NCBI GenBank assembly: GCA_945870465.1
Contig: CAMBSS010000041.1
Location: 1 to 27,346 of the forward strand
From: Bordetella parapertussis
GTDB lineage: Bacteria; Pseudomonadota; Gammaproteobacteria; Burkholderiales; SG8-41
DNA: 27,346 bases
Direction of reading: 5' to 3'
Both the position numbers and the translations under genes were made by a program. Of this stretch, positions 7,358-17,447 are shown in pieces; positions within the stretch are counted from its first letter, which is position 1; each line of letters opens with the position of its first letter. The notes under the pieces were generated by a model that was not told where the DNA came from, did not search any database, and saw nothing but the letters and a program-made list of their open reading frames with translations.

Positions 7358-9913
7358 ATGGCCATCAAAAAACAAACTGCCGCCAAGAAATCCGCTGTTG
7401 CAAAAAAATCCGCGCCGGCCGGCAAGAAACTCATCATTGCCGAAAAACCTTCGGTGGCGAACGACATCGCGCGCGTGCTCGGCGGCTTCACGAAGCACGG
7501 TGAGTATTTCGAAAGCGACGAATACATGCTGTCGTCAGCGGTCGGCCATTTGCTGACAATCGTGCCGCCCGAAGGCGTAGAGGTCAAACGCGGTAAATGG
7601 TCGTTGGTCAATCTGCCGGTCATTCCAGAACACTTCGATCTGCAGCCGATCGAAAGATCGGAAGGGCGCCTCAAGGTGCTCACGCGACTCATCAAGCTCA
7701 AAAATGTCACCGCACTGATCAACGCCTGCGACGCCGGCCGCGAAGGCGAATTGATTTTCCGTTACATCGTCAACCATACCAAGACCGCGAAGCCGATCGA
7801 ACGCCTGTGGCTGCAATCGATGACGCCGGCGTCGATCCGCGATGGCTTCGAGCATTTGCGCAGTAACAAGGAAATGCTGCCGCTGGCCGATGCGGCGGTT
7901 TGCCGCTCTGAAGCCGACTGGCTGGTCGGCATCAACGCCACACGCGCAATGACGGCGTTCAACTCCAAATCGGGCGGCTTTCACCTGACGACTGTCGGGC
8001 GCGTGCAAACCCCGACGCTGGCCATCCTGGTCGAGCGCGAGGAGAAGATCAAGAAATTCGTTTCGCGCGACTACTTTGAAGTTCACGCGACTTTCGCTGC
8101 CAAGGCCGGCGATTACAATGGCCGCTGGTTCGACGAAAAATTCAGCAAAGACAAAAAGTCCGACGACAGCGATATCAAGGCCGAACGCCTGTGGGACCGC
8201 GCGCGCGCCGATGCGATTCACGCGAAATGCGAGGGCAAGAGCGGCATTGTCGAAGAGGAAAGCAAGCCTTCGACCCAGCTCTCGCCATTGTTGTACGACC
8301 TCACCAGCCTGCAGCGCGACGGTAATTCGCGTTTCGGCTTTTCAGCCAAAACCACCTTGTCGATTGCGCAGGCGCTGTACGAAAAACACAAGGTGCTGAC
8401 CTATCCGCGTACCGATTCGCGCGCGCTGCCGGAAGATTATCTTTCCACCGTCACGGCTGCAATGCAGGAGCTCGACAAACCGTACCAGCCTTTCGCAAAA
8501 AAAATCCTCGCCAACAAATGGGTGAAACCGAACAAGCGCATTTTCAACAATGCCAAGATTTCGGACCACTTCGCGATCATCCCGACGTCCATCGCCCCCA
8601 AGACCCTGACCGAAGCCGAGGCGAAGATCTACGATCTCGTCACCAAGCGCTTCCTGGCGGTGTTTTATCCGGCAGCGGAATTCCAGATCACCACCCGCAT
8701 CACGCGCGTCGAGAACGAACCGTTCAGAAGCGACGGCAAGATCATGGTCAATGCCGGCTGGCTAGAGATTTACGGCAAGGAAGCCGAGACGGACGACACA
8801 CCCGCGCTGGTGCCGGTCGCCGCCAATGAATCGCCGCGTGCCACCGCCGTCACGGTTGCCGCGTTGCAGACCAAACCACCGGCGCGTTATTCGGAAGCCA
8901 CGCTGCTGTCGGCCATGGAAGGCGCCGGCAAGCTGGTCGAGGACGAGGAACTGCGCGAGGCCATGCGCGCCAAGGGACTAGGCACTCCGGCGACACGCGC
9001 GACCATTATTGAAGGGCTGATTTACGAACGGTATGTGCACCGCAACGGCCGCGAGTTGCAGGCGACAGCCAAGGCTTTTTCGCTGATTACCTTGCTACGC
9101 GGCCTGGAAATCACGGAACTGAGCTCGCCCGAGCTCACCGGCGAGTGGGAATACAAACTCGCCCAAATCGAGCACGGCGAACTTGCCGGCACTGCGTTCA
9201 TGCGCGAAATCGCCGACATGGTCCGCCACATGGTCAAGCAGACCAAAGAGCATGAAAACGACACCATACCCGGGGATTTCGCGACGCTGTCTACGCCCTG
9301 CCCGAAATGCGACGGGGTGGTAAAGGAAAACTACAAGAAATTCCAGTGCCAGAAATGCGACTTCGCACTATGGAAAATAATGGCCGGCCGCCAGCTCGAG
9401 CCGGCGGAAGTCGAGGAACTGATCACCAGTGGCAAAGTGGGTCCGCTGCAGGGCTTCCGCAGCCGCCTGGGCAAACCGTTTATTGCGTTGATCAAGCTGA
9501 ACGCCGAGTTCGCTACCGAATTCGATTTTGGCCAGAACAATGAGGCCGACGCCGAACCGATCGATTTTTCAGGGCAGGAATCGTTGGGCGCCTGCCACAA
9601 ATGCGGCAACCGCGTCTTCAGCCACGGTGTCGCCTATATCTGCGAAAAAGCCACCGGCCCCGATCGCACTTGCGATTTCCGCTCGGGAAAAATCATTCTG
9701 CAGCGCCCGATTGAAGTCGAGCAGATGCAAAAACTGCTCACGACCGGCAAGACCGATCTTTTGCACCGGTTCATTTCCAAGAAAGGCCGTCCGTTCTCGG
9801 CTTTCCTGGCGCGCGGCGAAGACGGCAAGGTGACTTTCGAATTCGCACCGCGGGAACCGAAGGTGGCGAAAGCCAAAGCTCCCGCCAAGGCGAAAAAAGC
9901 CGTTACGACCTGA
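7358..9913 (+). CDS. topB: Type IA DNA topoisomerase, topoisomerase III-like
   Basis: 851 residues. After a Lys/Ala-rich leader (1-22) the Toprim domain begins LIIAEKPSVA, with Glu29 and the acidic cluster DAGREGE at 125-131. The catalytic tyrosine is Tyr349 in LTYPRTDSR. IAEKPS and YPRTDSR resemble topoisomerase III more than TopA. The C-terminal part has a four-cysteine zinc site (C648, C651, C664, C667), a second cysteine group starting C746 and C749, and two copies of a topoisomerase-associated repeat (about 685-715 and 785-825, GRPFSAFL-type). It ends in a Lys/Ala-rich tail. The enzyme passes single DNA strands and relaxes or decatenates DNA. Betaproteobacteria commonly carry such a long enzyme beside dprA. 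No strong Shine-Dalgarno is visible. The gene is convergent with gyrB across 21 nt. Confidence 0.85.
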   Translation: MAIKKQTAAKKSAVAKKSAPAGKKLIIAEKPSVANDIARVLGGFTKHGEYFESDEYMLSSAVGHLLTIVPPEGVEVKRGKWSLVNLPVIPEHFDLQPIERSEGRLKVLTRLIKLKNVTALINACDAGREGELIFRYIVNHTKTAKPIERLWLQSMTPASIRDGFEHLRSNKEMLPLADAAVCRSEADWLVGINATRAMTAFNSKSGGFHLTTVGRVQTPTLAILVEREEKIKKFVSRDYFEVHATFAAKAGDYNGRWFDEKFSKDKKSDDSDIKAERLWDRARADAIHAKCEGKSGIVEEESKPSTQLSPLLYDLTSLQRDGNSRFGFSAKTTLSIAQALYEKHKVLTYPRTDSRALPEDYLSTVTAAMQELDKPYQPFAKKILANKWVKPNKRIFNNAKISDHFAIIPTSIAPKTLTEAEAKIYDLVTKRFLAVFYPAAEFQITTRITRVENEPFRSDGKIMVNAGWLEIYGKEAETDDTPALVPVAANESPRATAVTVAALQTKPPARYSEATLLSAMEGAGKLVEDEELREAMRAKGLGTPATRATIIEGLIYERYVHRNGRELQATAKAFSLITLLRGLEITELSSPELTGEWEYKLAQIEHGELAGTAFMREIADMVRHMVKQTKEHENDTIPGDFATLSTPCPKCDGVVKENYKKFQCQKCDFALWKIMAGRQLEPAEVEELITSGKVGPLQGFRSRLGKPFIALIKLNAEFATEFDFGQNNEADAEPIDFSGQESLGACHKCGNRVFSHGVAYICEKATGPDRTCDFRSGKIILQRPIEVEQMQKLLTTGKTDLLHRFISKKGRPFSAFLARGEDGKVTFEFAPREPKVAKAKAPAKAKKAVTT

Positions 9914-9934
9914 GGAGCAGGCGTCTAGCCCAGC

Positions 9935-12361
<2,427 letters not shown>

Positions 12362-12384
12362 TTATAAACTTTAAGTCGAACTCT

Positions 12385-13494
12385 TTAAATCCGCATCGGC
12401 ATTACGACGTAGCGGAAATCCGCGTCTTCGCTGATGGTAATCAGCACGCTGCTGTTGGCGTCGCCGAACGAGCAGGTCACCTTTTCGCTCGACAGATTCG
12501 CCAGGACGTCGAGCAAATACGTCACGTTGAAACCGATATCCAGCGCTTCGCCGGTATAGCCAACTTCGATTTCCTCGAAAGCTTCTTCCTGCTCGGTGTT
12601 AGTACACGAAATGCGCAGCTGCCCGTCGGTCAGAGTCCAGCGCACGCCGCGAAATTTCTCGTTGGAAAGTATGGCGACCCGCTGCAAAGCCTGCTGGAGA
12701 ATACTCCGTTCAATCGGAAAATGCTTCTGATAATTGGTTGGTATCACGCGCGTGAAATCGGGAAATTTCCCGTCGACGACCTTGCTCACCAGAACAACAT
12801 CCTGAATGCTGAATTTGACCTGCGTAGACGCGAGCTCCACGCTGACGTCGTCATCGCTGTCGCCCAGCAGCTTCACCAGTTCCTGCACCGCTTTGCGCGG
12901 CAGGATGACTTCCAGCGCTTCCACCGACTGTGAAAGCTTCATACTGGCGTACGCGAGGCGGTGACCGTCGGTGGCGACCACCTTGAGCACATCACCACTC
13001 AAAACCAGCAGCATACCGTTCAGGTAATACCGGATGTCCTGTTGCGCCATCGCATACTGCACCAGCAATAACAGCGACTTGAAGGCCTTCTGCGGAATTT
13101 TGATCGTGATCGCGGCAGCCGGCGCCTTGGGCAGCTTGGGAAAATCCTCGGCTGGCAAGGTCTGCAGTGTGAAACGGCTTTTCCCGGACTTGACGATCAG
13201 TCGGTTGTTTTGCGCTTCAAGGCCGATGTCGGCTTGCTCGGGCAACGCACGCAGAATGTCCTGCAGTTTGCGCGCCGAAGTGGTGACCGCATAACTGTCG
13301 GCGCCTTTCTGCGGATTGTCGAAGCTGGTTGAAACCTGTATTTCCAGATCGGTCGCCAGCAGATGCAGGCGATCGTCCGTCTGCTCGATCAGCACGTTCG
13401 ACAGGATGGGCAAGGTGTGGCGTTTTTCTACGATGCCAGTTACTGCCTGCAGCGGTTTCAACAAGTTGTCCCGCTTGGTCTGTACCAGTTTCAT
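12385..13494 (-). CDS. dnaN: DNA polymerase III beta subunit (sliding clamp)
   Basis: 369 residues, close to the E. coli clamp (366). The N-terminus MKLVQTKRDNLLKPLQAVTGIVEKRHTLPILSNVLIE and the C-terminus FRYVVMPMRI are typical; the terminal MPMR residues line the pocket that binds polymerase and other clamp-binding peptides. Three repeated clamp domains are expected at about 1-125, 126-250 and 251-369. The dimeric ring encircles DNA and tethers DNA polymerase III. An AGGA sequence lies about 10 nt before the ATG. The gene follows dnaA after a 187-nt spacer that I interpret as part of oriC, so its own transcription probably starts there or reads through from dnaA. A DnaA box at 13536-13544 overlaps the likely promoter region, so DnaA could influence dnaN expression. 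Confidence 0.98.
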   Translation of the reverse strand: MKLVQTKRDNLLKPLQAVTGIVEKRHTLPILSNVLIEQTDDRLHLLATDLEIQVSTSFDNPQKGADSYAVTTSARKLQDILRALPEQADIGLEAQNNRLIVKSGKSRFTLQTLPAEDFPKLPKAPAAAITIKIPQKAFKSLLLLVQYAMAQQDIRYYLNGMLLVLSGDVLKVVATDGHRLAYASMKLSQSVEALEVILPRKAVQELVKLLGDSDDDVSVELASTQVKFSIQDVVLVSKVVDGKFPDFTRVIPTNYQKHFPIERSILQQALQRVAILSNEKFRGVRWTLTDGQLRISCTNTEQEEAFEEIEVGYTGEALDIGFNVTYLLDVLANLSSEKVTCSFGDANSSVLITISEDADFRYVVMPMRI

Positions 13495-13507
13495 AGTATT
13501 TATATCC

Positions 13508-13519
13508 TAATAGTAGTAA
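13508..13519 (+). other. DnaA-trio-like element
   Basis: The plus strand reads TAATAGTAGTAA, four consecutive triplets that fit the published DnaA-trio pattern (3'-[G/A]A[T/A]-5'). The perfect DnaA box lies on the 3' side of the triplet strand after a 16-nt spacer that is partly G+C-rich (CAGTCGCCG). This is the relative order expected for a basal unwinding element. The function is inferred. Confidence 0.45.
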
Positions 13520-13535
13520 TTACAGTCGCCGTTTT

Positions 13536-13544
13536 TGTGGATAA
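13536..13544 (-). promoter_or_regulatory. DnaA box, perfect consensus
   Basis: The plus strand reads TGTGGATAA, so the minus strand reads TTATCCACA, an exact match to the strong DnaA-binding 9-mer. It lies 42 nt upstream of the dnaN start. Confidence 0.85.
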
Positions 13545-13610
13545 GTTTGCAGCCACAGGACTGGTGCGACTTTTCAGGCATTTTTGACATCTACAAACCG
13601 ATGAATACCG

Positions 13611-13619
13611 TGTGGACAG
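13611..13619 (-). promoter_or_regulatory. Degenerate DnaA box
   Basis: The plus strand reads TGTGGACAG, so the minus strand reads CTGTCCACA, two mismatches from TTATCCACA. It sits between the two better boxes in the dnaA-dnaN spacer and may be a weak site. Confidence 0.35.
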
Positions 13620-13656
13620 TTTGTTGGTTAAATTTTAAAGATTGCGGAATCGAATC

Positions 13657-13665
13657 TTATGCACA
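13657..13665 (+). promoter_or_regulatory. DnaA box (TTATGCACA)
   Basis: TTATGCACA fits the relaxed E. coli consensus TTATNCACA. It lies 17 nt beyond the dnaA stop codon and faces the opposite way to the box at 13536-13544. Confidence 0.65.
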
Positions 13666-13681
13666 AATCAAGCTTGGGTTG

Positions 13682-15004
13682 TTAGCCGCGTAAAACCTTG
13701 AGCAGCGAATCGAAATCATGCGTGATTTCGTGGCTGGTCGTTTTCAAGGCCGCAATTTTGCGGCAGGCATGCAATACCGTCGTATGATCGCGGCCGCCGA
13801 AAGCTTCGCCGATATCCGGCAGGCTCAGGTGGGTCAGTTCCTTGGCCAACGCCATTGCGACCTGGCGCGGCCGCGCGATGTTGCGGGTGCGCTTCTTGGA
13901 ATACATTTCCGAAACCTTGATTTTGTAATAATCGGCAACGGTCTTCTGGATGTTGTCGATGGAAATCTGGCGGCTTTGCAGCGCGAGCAGGTCTTTCAGC
14001 GCGTCGCGGCATAGGTCGACCGTGATCGGACGCCCGGAAAACCGCGAGTAGGCAAGGATGCGCTTTAACGCGCCTTCAAGCTCGCGTATGTTGGATTGGC
14101 TGTGGGTAGCGATAAAAAACGCCACTGCCTCGTCCAGCATGACGTTTTCCACCTCGGCTTTTTTCAGCAGAATGGCGACCCGCATTTCGATTTCCGGCGG
14201 CTCCACCGCGACGGTCAGGCCCCAGGCAAAACGGGATATCAGCCGGTTTTCGATGCCGGGGATTTCGCGCGGATAGGTGTCGCAGGTTATGACCACCTGC
14301 TTGCGTGATTCGATCAGCGCGTTAAAGGCGTAGAAAAACTCTTCCTGGGTGCGGTTCTTGCCGCTGAAAAACTGGATATCGTCGATCAGCAGCAGATCAA
14401 GCGAGTGGTAGTAACGCTTGAAATCGTCGAAAGCCTTGTGCTGGTAGGCACGCACTACGTCCGAAACGTACTGTTCGGCATGGATGTAACGGATTCTGCT
14501 CTGCGGTTTGCGCTGCAGCAGCAGGTTGCCGATCGCGTGGATAAGGTGGGTCTTGCCCAAACCCACTCCGCCATAAACAAAAAGCGGGTTGTAAGCTTCG
14601 CCGGCGCGCTCGGCGACCTGAATGGCCGCGGCGCGCGCGAGCTCATTGGCCTTGCCCGTTACAAAGGTGGTGAAATTGAATTCCGGGTTGAGGCGCGAAA
14701 TGTCGCGCGTGCTGGGTTTGCTGCCACCGCTTGCCGGCATCAGTGGTTTTACCGGCACGCCGGCTTCCTTTTCCGCCAGGATCAGGCTGATGGTGACCGT
14801 GTCGCCAAAGCGTTCGCAGGCCATGCGCTCTATTTCCGCCAGAAACCGGTCGCGGATCCATTGCAGCACAAAGCGATTGGGGGCCGTCAGAGTGACCTGG
14901 TTGTCGGCGGCCTGAAATTTGAGCGGTTTGATCCAGGTTTTGAATTGCTGGGGTGGCAGCTGTTGTTCAAAATGATCAAGACACGAGCGCCAAAAGCTAT
15001 TCAT
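13682..15004 (-). CDS. dnaA: Chromosomal replication initiator DnaA
   Basis: 440 residues. Domain I (1-80) starts [28 protein letters not shown]. Domain II is a short linker (about 80-105). Domain III is the AAA+ ATPase with Walker A GGVGLGKT at 145-152 and Walker B LLLIDD at 204-209. Domain IV is the DNA-binding domain with the signature region [20 protein letters not shown] and VLHACRKI, which reads DnaA boxes. ATP-bound DnaA forms a filament at oriC and melts it. The linker is much shorter than in E. coli (467 residues overall), which fits many betaproteobacteria. No convincing Shine-Dalgarno or full sigma-70 promoter is visible; a TATAAC (-10-like, minus strand 15041-15036) lacks a good -35 partner. 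A DnaA box 92 nt upstream of the start suggests autoregulation. Confidence 0.98.
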   Translation of the reverse strand: MNSFWRSCLDHFEQQLPPQQFKTWIKPLKFQAADNQVTLTAPNRFVLQWIRDRFLAEIERMACERFGDTVTISLILAEKEAGVPVKPLMPASGGSKPSTRDISRLNPEFNFTTFVTGKANELARAAAIQVAERAGEAYNPLFVYGGVGLGKTHLIHAIGNLLLQRKPQSRIRYIHAEQYVSDVVRAYQHKAFDDFKRYYHSLDLLLIDDIQFFSGKNRTQEEFFYAFNALIESRKQVVITCDTYPREIPGIENRLISRFAWGLTVAVEPPEIEMRVAILLKKAEVENVMLDEAVAFFIATHSQSNIRELEGALKRILAYSRFSGRPITVDLCRDALKDLLALQSRQISIDNIQKTVADYYKIKVSEMYSKKRTRNIARPRQVAMALAKELTHLSLPDIGEAFGGRDHTTVLHACRKIAALKTTSHEITHDFDSLLKVLRG

Positions 15005-15095
15005 GTGTTAAGGCAGACAGTGTTGTAACAGCGTTGTTATAGGCGGGCGGGAAAATGCGACGGCCAATTGCCGATTTTAGCTTTTTTGGTTAAAG

Positions 15096-15104
15096 TTATC
15101 CACA
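15096..15104 (+). promoter_or_regulatory. DnaA box, perfect consensus, in the rpmH-dnaA spacer
   Basis: TTATCCACA matches the strong DnaA-binding 9-mer exactly. It lies about 92 nt upstream of the dnaA ATG and 44 nt before the rpmH -35, so it could serve dnaA autoregulation, the origin, or both. It is the only good box in this spacer. Confidence 0.8.
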
Positions 15105-15116
15105 ACCGGAGACATT

Positions 15117-15135
15117 CCTGCGCGGAATGCGCAGG
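15117..15135. repeat. Short inverted repeat between the DnaA box and the rpmH promoter
   Basis: CCTGCGC (15117-15123) and GCGCAGG (15129-15135) can pair as a 7-bp stem around a 5-nt loop. No T-run follows on either strand, so it is not a normal terminator. Its role is unknown. Confidence 0.4.
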
Positions 15136-15147
15136 CGCAGAATCGGA

Positions 15148-15177
15148 TTGACAGAAGCACACGTTAACGGTTGTAAT
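15148..15177 (+). promoter_or_regulatory. Sigma-70 promoter for rpmH
   Basis: A perfect -35 TTGACA (15148-15153), an 18-nt gap and a -10 TGTAAT (15172-15177, 5/6) lie 33 nt upstream of the rpmH ATG. A strong promoter is expected for a ribosomal-protein gene. It probably also drives rnpA, yidC and mnmE. Confidence 0.7.
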
Positions 15178-15210
15178 AGCGGGCTTTTCATACCAGTTCA
15201 GGCACAGATC

Positions 15211-15345
15211 ATGAAACGGACCTATCAACCGTCCACCACCCGCCGCAAGCGTACACATGGATTCCGGGTGCGCATGAAAACCCGCGGTGGTCGCGCAGTA
15301 ATGCGTTCGCGTCGCGCGAAAGGGCGCGCGCGTCTCGGCGTTTGA
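15211..15345 (+). CDS. rpmH: Ribosomal protein bL34
   Basis: 44 residues, the standard length, beginning [20 protein letters not shown] and ending RARLGV. Nearly half of the residues are Arg or Lys, as required for packing against 23S rRNA in the large subunit. An in-frame upstream ATG at 15127 would add 28 residues that no L34 has, so the start at 15211 is correct. The ribosome-binding site is weak (AGGCACAG). The TGA overlaps the presumed TTG start of rnpA. rpmH next to dnaA on the opposite strand, followed by rnpA, is one of the most conserved origin arrangements in bacteria. Confidence 0.98.
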   Translation: MKRTYQPSTTRRKRTHGFRVRMKTRGGRAVMRSRRAKGRARLGV

Positions 15346-15734
15346 CGCGCCTGCCGGGCAAGTTTTCTTTTTCCCGGGCGAGCCGGCTCGAAGGTCTGAA
15401 CGCGTTTGCCTCGGTGTTTGCCTACAAGTGTTCGGTGGCGGGCAAATATTTCCAAGTTTATGCGAAGCCCAATGGTCGCCCGGATTCACGCCTCGGCATC
15501 ACGGTCAACAAGAGGTTTGTTCCGCAGGCAACGGCAAGAAATTTCTGCAAGCGTCTGGCGCGCGAAACGTTTCGTGTCCATCGCACTGTGCTAAGTGGAG
15601 TCGATCTCGTGGTACGCGCCCGCTCCGTTGTGTTGTCTGCCTCATCCGCGCAAGCGCGCGCGGAAATCCTCGATCTTATGCAACGTGCGCAACGCCAGTG
15701 TTGCGCCGGCGCTGACGCCAGCCCCCAGCGCTAA
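15342..15734 (+). CDS. rnpA: Ribonuclease P protein component
   Basis: 130 residues from a TTG start that overlaps the rpmH stop (TTGA, 15342-15345). The family normally begins just before a KFSF-R-x-x-RL segment. Here that segment is [10 protein letters not shown] at residues 7-16, which supports this start; no ATG or GTG lies close enough. The RNA-binding RNR signature is present as [13 protein letters not shown]. The protein binds the catalytic RNase P RNA (not in this window) and helps it cut 5' leaders from pre-tRNA. Translation is probably coupled to rpmH, which would keep RnpA low relative to L34. The C-terminal 20 residues are not conserved. The usual next gene, yidD, is absent, and yidC follows after 24 nt. 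Confidence 0.94.
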   Translation: MTRLPGKFSFSRASRLEGLNAFASVFAYKCSVAGKYFQVYAKPNGRPDSRLGITVNKRFVPQATARNFCKRLARETFRVHRTVLSGVDLVVRARSVVLSASSAQARAEILDLMQRAQRQCCAGADASPQR

Positions 15735-15758
15735 AGCGCTCCAACCATTCGGTAATCA

Positions 15759-17447
15759 ATGGATACCCAGCGACTCATATTGTTCATGTTGTTCACGTTC
15801 TCGGTGTTTTTTCTGGTGGACGCGTGGCAGAAAGACGCGCATCCGCCGCGCACCGTGCCGGTTGCAAGTGTGCCTGCCGGCGCACCTGCCGCGGGACCGG
15901 TGCCTACGCCGACTCAACCTTTGGCCAATGCACCCGCTGCTGCGACATCATTGCCGAGCGTCGGCAGCGGCGCATTGCGCAAAGGCGAGACTGTCCGCGT
16001 CCAAACCGACATGTTCATTGCGGAGATAGACACGGTGGGCGGAGATTTGCGCCATCTGGAGTTGCTCGGCCATCGCGATCGGCTGGACAAGGCAAAGAAT
16101 TTCACGTTGTTCGAAGTACAACCGGAACGCACCTATATTGCGCAGTCAGGATTGACTGGCGGCGATTTGCCTAATCACAACACGCGTTATGCGGCGAGCG
16201 AACGCGATGTCAAGCTGGCTGAAGGTGTTGCCAGCATCGCCGTGAATCTTACGGCGATTACCGCTAGCGGCGTCAAGGTGGTCAAGACTTACAATTTTCA
16301 TCGCGGAAGCTACGTGGTGGACGTGCGTTTCGATGTCGAAAATAAGAGCGCGGCAGGGTTGCAGCCCAGTGCGTATTTTCAGATTGTGCGTGATGGCAAG
16401 CCACCGGTCGGTGATTCGGCGATGTTGCCGACGTACACGGGAATAGCTGTGTATACGGACCTGGAAAAATTCCAGAAAGTGGCGTTTTCGGACGTTGACA
16501 AGCGCAAGGTCAATTATCCGAAGAAAAGCAACGACGGCTGGATCGCGATGCTCCAGCATTATTTTCTGAGTGCATGGTTACCGGCAAACAATGTTCCGCG
16601 CGAATTCTATACATCTCAACTCGATAACGGACTTTATTCTGCGGGAGTGATGCTGCCGTTGGGTAACATCGAAGCGGGCGCTACCGCAACGCTTACTGTG
16701 CCGCTGTACGCGGGCCCGGAGGAGCAGGACAATCTTTCAAAGCTGGCACCCGGGCTCGATCTAACCATCGATTATGGTTGGTTGACCGTAATTGCCGAAC
16801 CAATATTCTGGTTTCTGAAATGGCTGCACCAATGGGTTCACAACTGGGGTGTGGCGATCATTCTCTTGACGATAACGATCAAAGCCTTGTTCTACCCATT
16901 GTCTGCTGCGAGCTACCGCTCGATGGCGCGTATGCGGGTGCTCGCGCCGCGGCTCGCAAAACTCAAAGACCAGTACGGTAACGACCGCCAGCGCATGAAT
17001 CAGGCAATGATGGAATTATATAAAACAGAAAAAATTAATCCGCTTGGCGGTTGTTTGCCTGTTTTAGTCCAAATACCTGTTTTCATTGCTCTTTATTGGG
17101 TATTGCTGGCGAGTGTCGAGCTGCGGCATGCGCCGTTCATGCTGGGGATTGATGATTTAACTAAGCCGGCCATAATGGACGGTTTTGTTCTGTCCCCCTT
17201 TATATATTTTGTGCTGCCGGTGCTTATGGGCGCGACGATGATTTTTCAGACCTATCTGAATCCAATGCCGCCGGATCCCGTGCAGGCCAAGATCATGAAA
17301 ATCATGCCGATTGCATTCAGCATAATGTTTTTCTGGTTTCCAGTGGGTTTGGTGCTCTACTGGTTGATCAACAATATTCTCTCGATCGCCCAGCAGTGGC
17401 AGATCACGCACGCCATGGAGCACCCCAAGCCGGCGCATGGCAAATGA
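15759..17447 (+). CDS. yidC: Membrane protein insertase YidC
   Basis: 562 residues, typical of Gram-negative YidC (E. coli 548). Transmembrane helix 1 is at about 5-21 ([18 protein letters not shown]). A Pro/Ala-rich linker (30-70) leads to the large periplasmic P1 domain (about 75-340). The conserved insertase core follows, with [16 protein letters not shown] at 371-386, a cytoplasmic hairpin ([42 protein letters not shown]) and the remaining helices up to about 555. Lys375 takes the place of the conserved positive residue of the hydrophilic groove (Arg366 in E. coli). YidC inserts and folds inner-membrane proteins alone or with SecYEG, including the ATP synthase c subunit encoded 9 kb downstream. 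The last 11 nt overlap the mnmE start, so the two are coupled. Confidence 0.98.
   Translation: MDTQRLILFMLFTFSVFFLVDAWQKDAHPPRTVPVASVPAGAPAAGPVPTPTQPLANAPAAATSLPSVGSGALRKGETVRVQTDMFIAEIDTVGGDLRHLELLGHRDRLDKAKNFTLFEVQPERTYIAQSGLTGGDLPNHNTRYAASERDVKLAEGVASIAVNLTAITASGVKVVKTYNFHRGSYVVDVRFDVENKSAAGLQPSAYFQIVRDGKPPVGDSAMLPTYTGIAVYTDLEKFQKVAFSDVDKRKVNYPKKSNDGWIAMLQHYFLSAWLPANNVPREFYTSQLDNGLYSAGVMLPLGNIEAGATATLTVPLYAGPEEQDNLSKLAPGLDLTIDYGWLTVIAEPIFWFLKWLHQWVHNWGVAIILLTITIKALFYPLSAASYRSMARMRVLAPRLAKLKDQYGNDRQRMNQAMMELYKTEKINPLGGCLPVLVQIPVFIALYWVLLASVELRHAPFMLGIDDLTKPAIMDGFVLSPFIYFVLPVLMGATMIFQTYLNPMPPDPVQAKIMKIMPIAFSIMFFWFPVGLVLYWLINNILSIAQQWQITHAMEHPKPAHGK

Larger units (their letters stand above)
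13495..13681. other. Probable oriC: dnaA-dnaN intergenic region
   Basis: The 187-nt spacer is more A+T-rich than its surroundings. It contains a perfect DnaA box (13536-13544), an E. coli-type box TTATGCACA (13657-13665), a degenerate box TGTGGACAG (13611-13619), a run of DnaA-trio-like triplets (13508-13519) and two A+T-rich patches (13493-13524 and 13628-13643). Flanking dnaA and dnaN plus strand switches in gene direction around this locus support an origin. The origin could also include or instead lie in the rpmH-dnaA spacer. Confidence 0.65.

Noticed and set aside
7155..7358. 67-codon frame bridging the dprA end and the spacer before the topoisomerase gene
   Set aside because: It begins inside dprA in another frame, shows no similarity to Smg/DUF494, and lacks a ribosome-binding site.
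15127..15210. Upstream extension of rpmH giving a 72-residue protein
   Set aside because: It would include the promoter region itself, and bL34 is always about 44-47 residues.
15595..16029. 144-codon frame spanning rnpA, the rnpA-yidC gap and the yidC start, considered as a possible yidD
   Set aside because: The translation has no YidD motifs and consists mostly of low-complexity Ser, Arg, Cys and Pro from out-of-frame reading of yidC.
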